Assembly: GCA_963576475.1 (NCBI GenBank)
Contig: OY754980.1
Span: 29,054,563-29,118,562 of the forward strand
Reading direction: 5' to 3'
DNA: 64,000 bases
From: Molanna angustata
Lineage: Eukaryota; Arthropoda; Insecta; Trichoptera; Molannidae
The position numbers and the translations under genes are program-made. Of the stretch, positions 63,097 to 64,000 are shown in pieces (within the stretch, counting starts at the first letter, position 1; every line of letters starts with the position of its first letter). The notes beneath the pieces are model-generated. The model was given only the letters and a program-made list of their open reading frames with translations, ran no database searches and had not been told where the DNA came from.

Positions 63097-64000
63097 AATT
63101 GTACTCTGCTAAATATTATACTCTGATAAATATGCGCGTCCCGTGTCGAACAATCTCAACAATCAACAAGTGCGAAGCGAATAAACAGACATGACAGCGA
63201 GTATATCCTAGGATGTACACCGATTTTTTAAACCAAACCTACAAAAGTTTGGTAAAAATAGATTGGTTAGGTTTGTCTGTAGTTATAATTGCGGCTGGCT
63301 GGCATGAGCCAGTTGCATTGTATATTAAAAAAAGTAACAAATATTAAAATAAAATAACTAAATTGGTGTGAATACTAAATTAACTGTCTGTACATGATGT
63401 GTCAAAAACAAAAACTGGTGTACAAACAAGGCTACCCTGACAGCGAGCGCCGCTAGCGCCATCTGTTGGCGCCAGCGGCAATTACCTGTACTCATGAGAT
63501 CAAAATAGTACTTTTTTATAATTAATTTATATATAGAGTAAAAATCGTGAAATTCACACGTTAGAATATTTTAATGATATTTTTATAGTTTATTATGTAT
63601 TTCTTATTTGCATATTTTTTAAAGTAACGTTATCTTGAGTCCATATTCATGTTCACCGGAAACATAACCAAAACTAATCCTGACCTTAGCTTAGTGTGGC
63701 TGTTATTTGTTGGTGAAATCGTGAAATGCAAATTTATTAAGTAAGCCACTTAAGGATTTAAGGAAAAAGTTTTGAAAAATGAAACTATGAGGATTTGAAA
63801 ATTATGCTACCAGGGTAACATAAGTCGGTCCAAATTTTTTTTTAAAATGATCTATTTTATTGCAATGAAACATTGGGGATTCGTTCAGTCCATACCCAAG
63901 AATGTTTTTTAATTTAAATGTATTTTTTTTTAATATTACAATTCCAAACAATTCCAATAATGACTGAATATATGCGAGCGAAAATTAACAATATAATTTT
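63097..64000. other. No gene seen
   Basis: GCGCCGCTAGCGCCATCTGTTG near 63450 is a short GC-rich palindromic patch. The rest is AT-rich. Confidence 0.4.

Overview
This window looks like intergenic insect DNA, most probably lepidopteran. It is AT-rich, with many TTTA/AAAT runs, a few TTAGG-like pentamers, and families of 5'-truncated non-LTR retrotransposons (LINEs) and tRNA-derived SINEs of the kind found in moths and butterflies. The species call is inference. I find no convincing host gene, no rRNA, no functional tRNA and no CRISPR. Every long open frame is either a retrotransposon reverse-transcriptase (RT) fragment or a by-product of a tandem repeat whose unit is a multiple of three.

Mobile-element families (my labels). 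LINE A is RTE-like, with about 19 copies, nearly all 5'-truncated. It ends in a short hairpin followed by GTGATGGTATG and a TATG or TATGG tail. LINE B is a pool of RTE-like C-terminal fragments carrying the RWAGH..GRP signature. LINE C, LINE D and LINE K are CR1/Jockey-like. LINE J is Jockey/CR1-like with a 428-codon open frame and an 11-bp target-site duplication (TSD). LINE E is R1/Jockey-like and survives only as its C-terminal CCHC knuckle. SINE1 has a tRNA-Thr(AGU)-like head, and SINE2 and SINE3 have other tRNA-like heads. SINE R is a non-autonomous element sharing its 3' tail with LINE A; one long form carries the 3' end of LINE E. T is a non-autonomous terminal-inverted-repeat (TIR) element. 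F, G and the E repeat are short dispersed repeats.

Layout. 1-11 kb: scattered SINE, LINE and MITE remnants. 11-16.2 kb: a cluster of unusual repeats: a 31-bp array, a 184-bp near-perfect palindrome, a 27-bp array, a 7-bp G-rich array inside a T element, and a 33-bp array with 9-unit higher-order structure inside a SINE R. 19-28 kb: LINE A copies in both orientations, an inverted pair of E repeats, and a 98-bp array of LINE 3'-UTR. 30.6-33.7 kb: a LINE B body interrupted by LINE D and LINE A, with a 53-bp array at its end. 40-42.4 kb: LINE A and the young LINE J. 47-53 kb: LINE K split by LINE C, the longest LINE C, and SINE R nested in SINE R with a 10-bp TSD. 53-64 kb: older remnants, plus a short Myb/SANT-like open frame at 62.9-63.1 kb.

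The parts do not form a pathway. Together they record repeated insertion of RT-driven elements and of the SINEs that probably borrow their machinery, followed by local tandem amplification seeded inside those elements. Dense nesting in both orientations without host genes would fit heterochromatin, a W chromosome or a piRNA cluster, but sequence alone cannot establish that.
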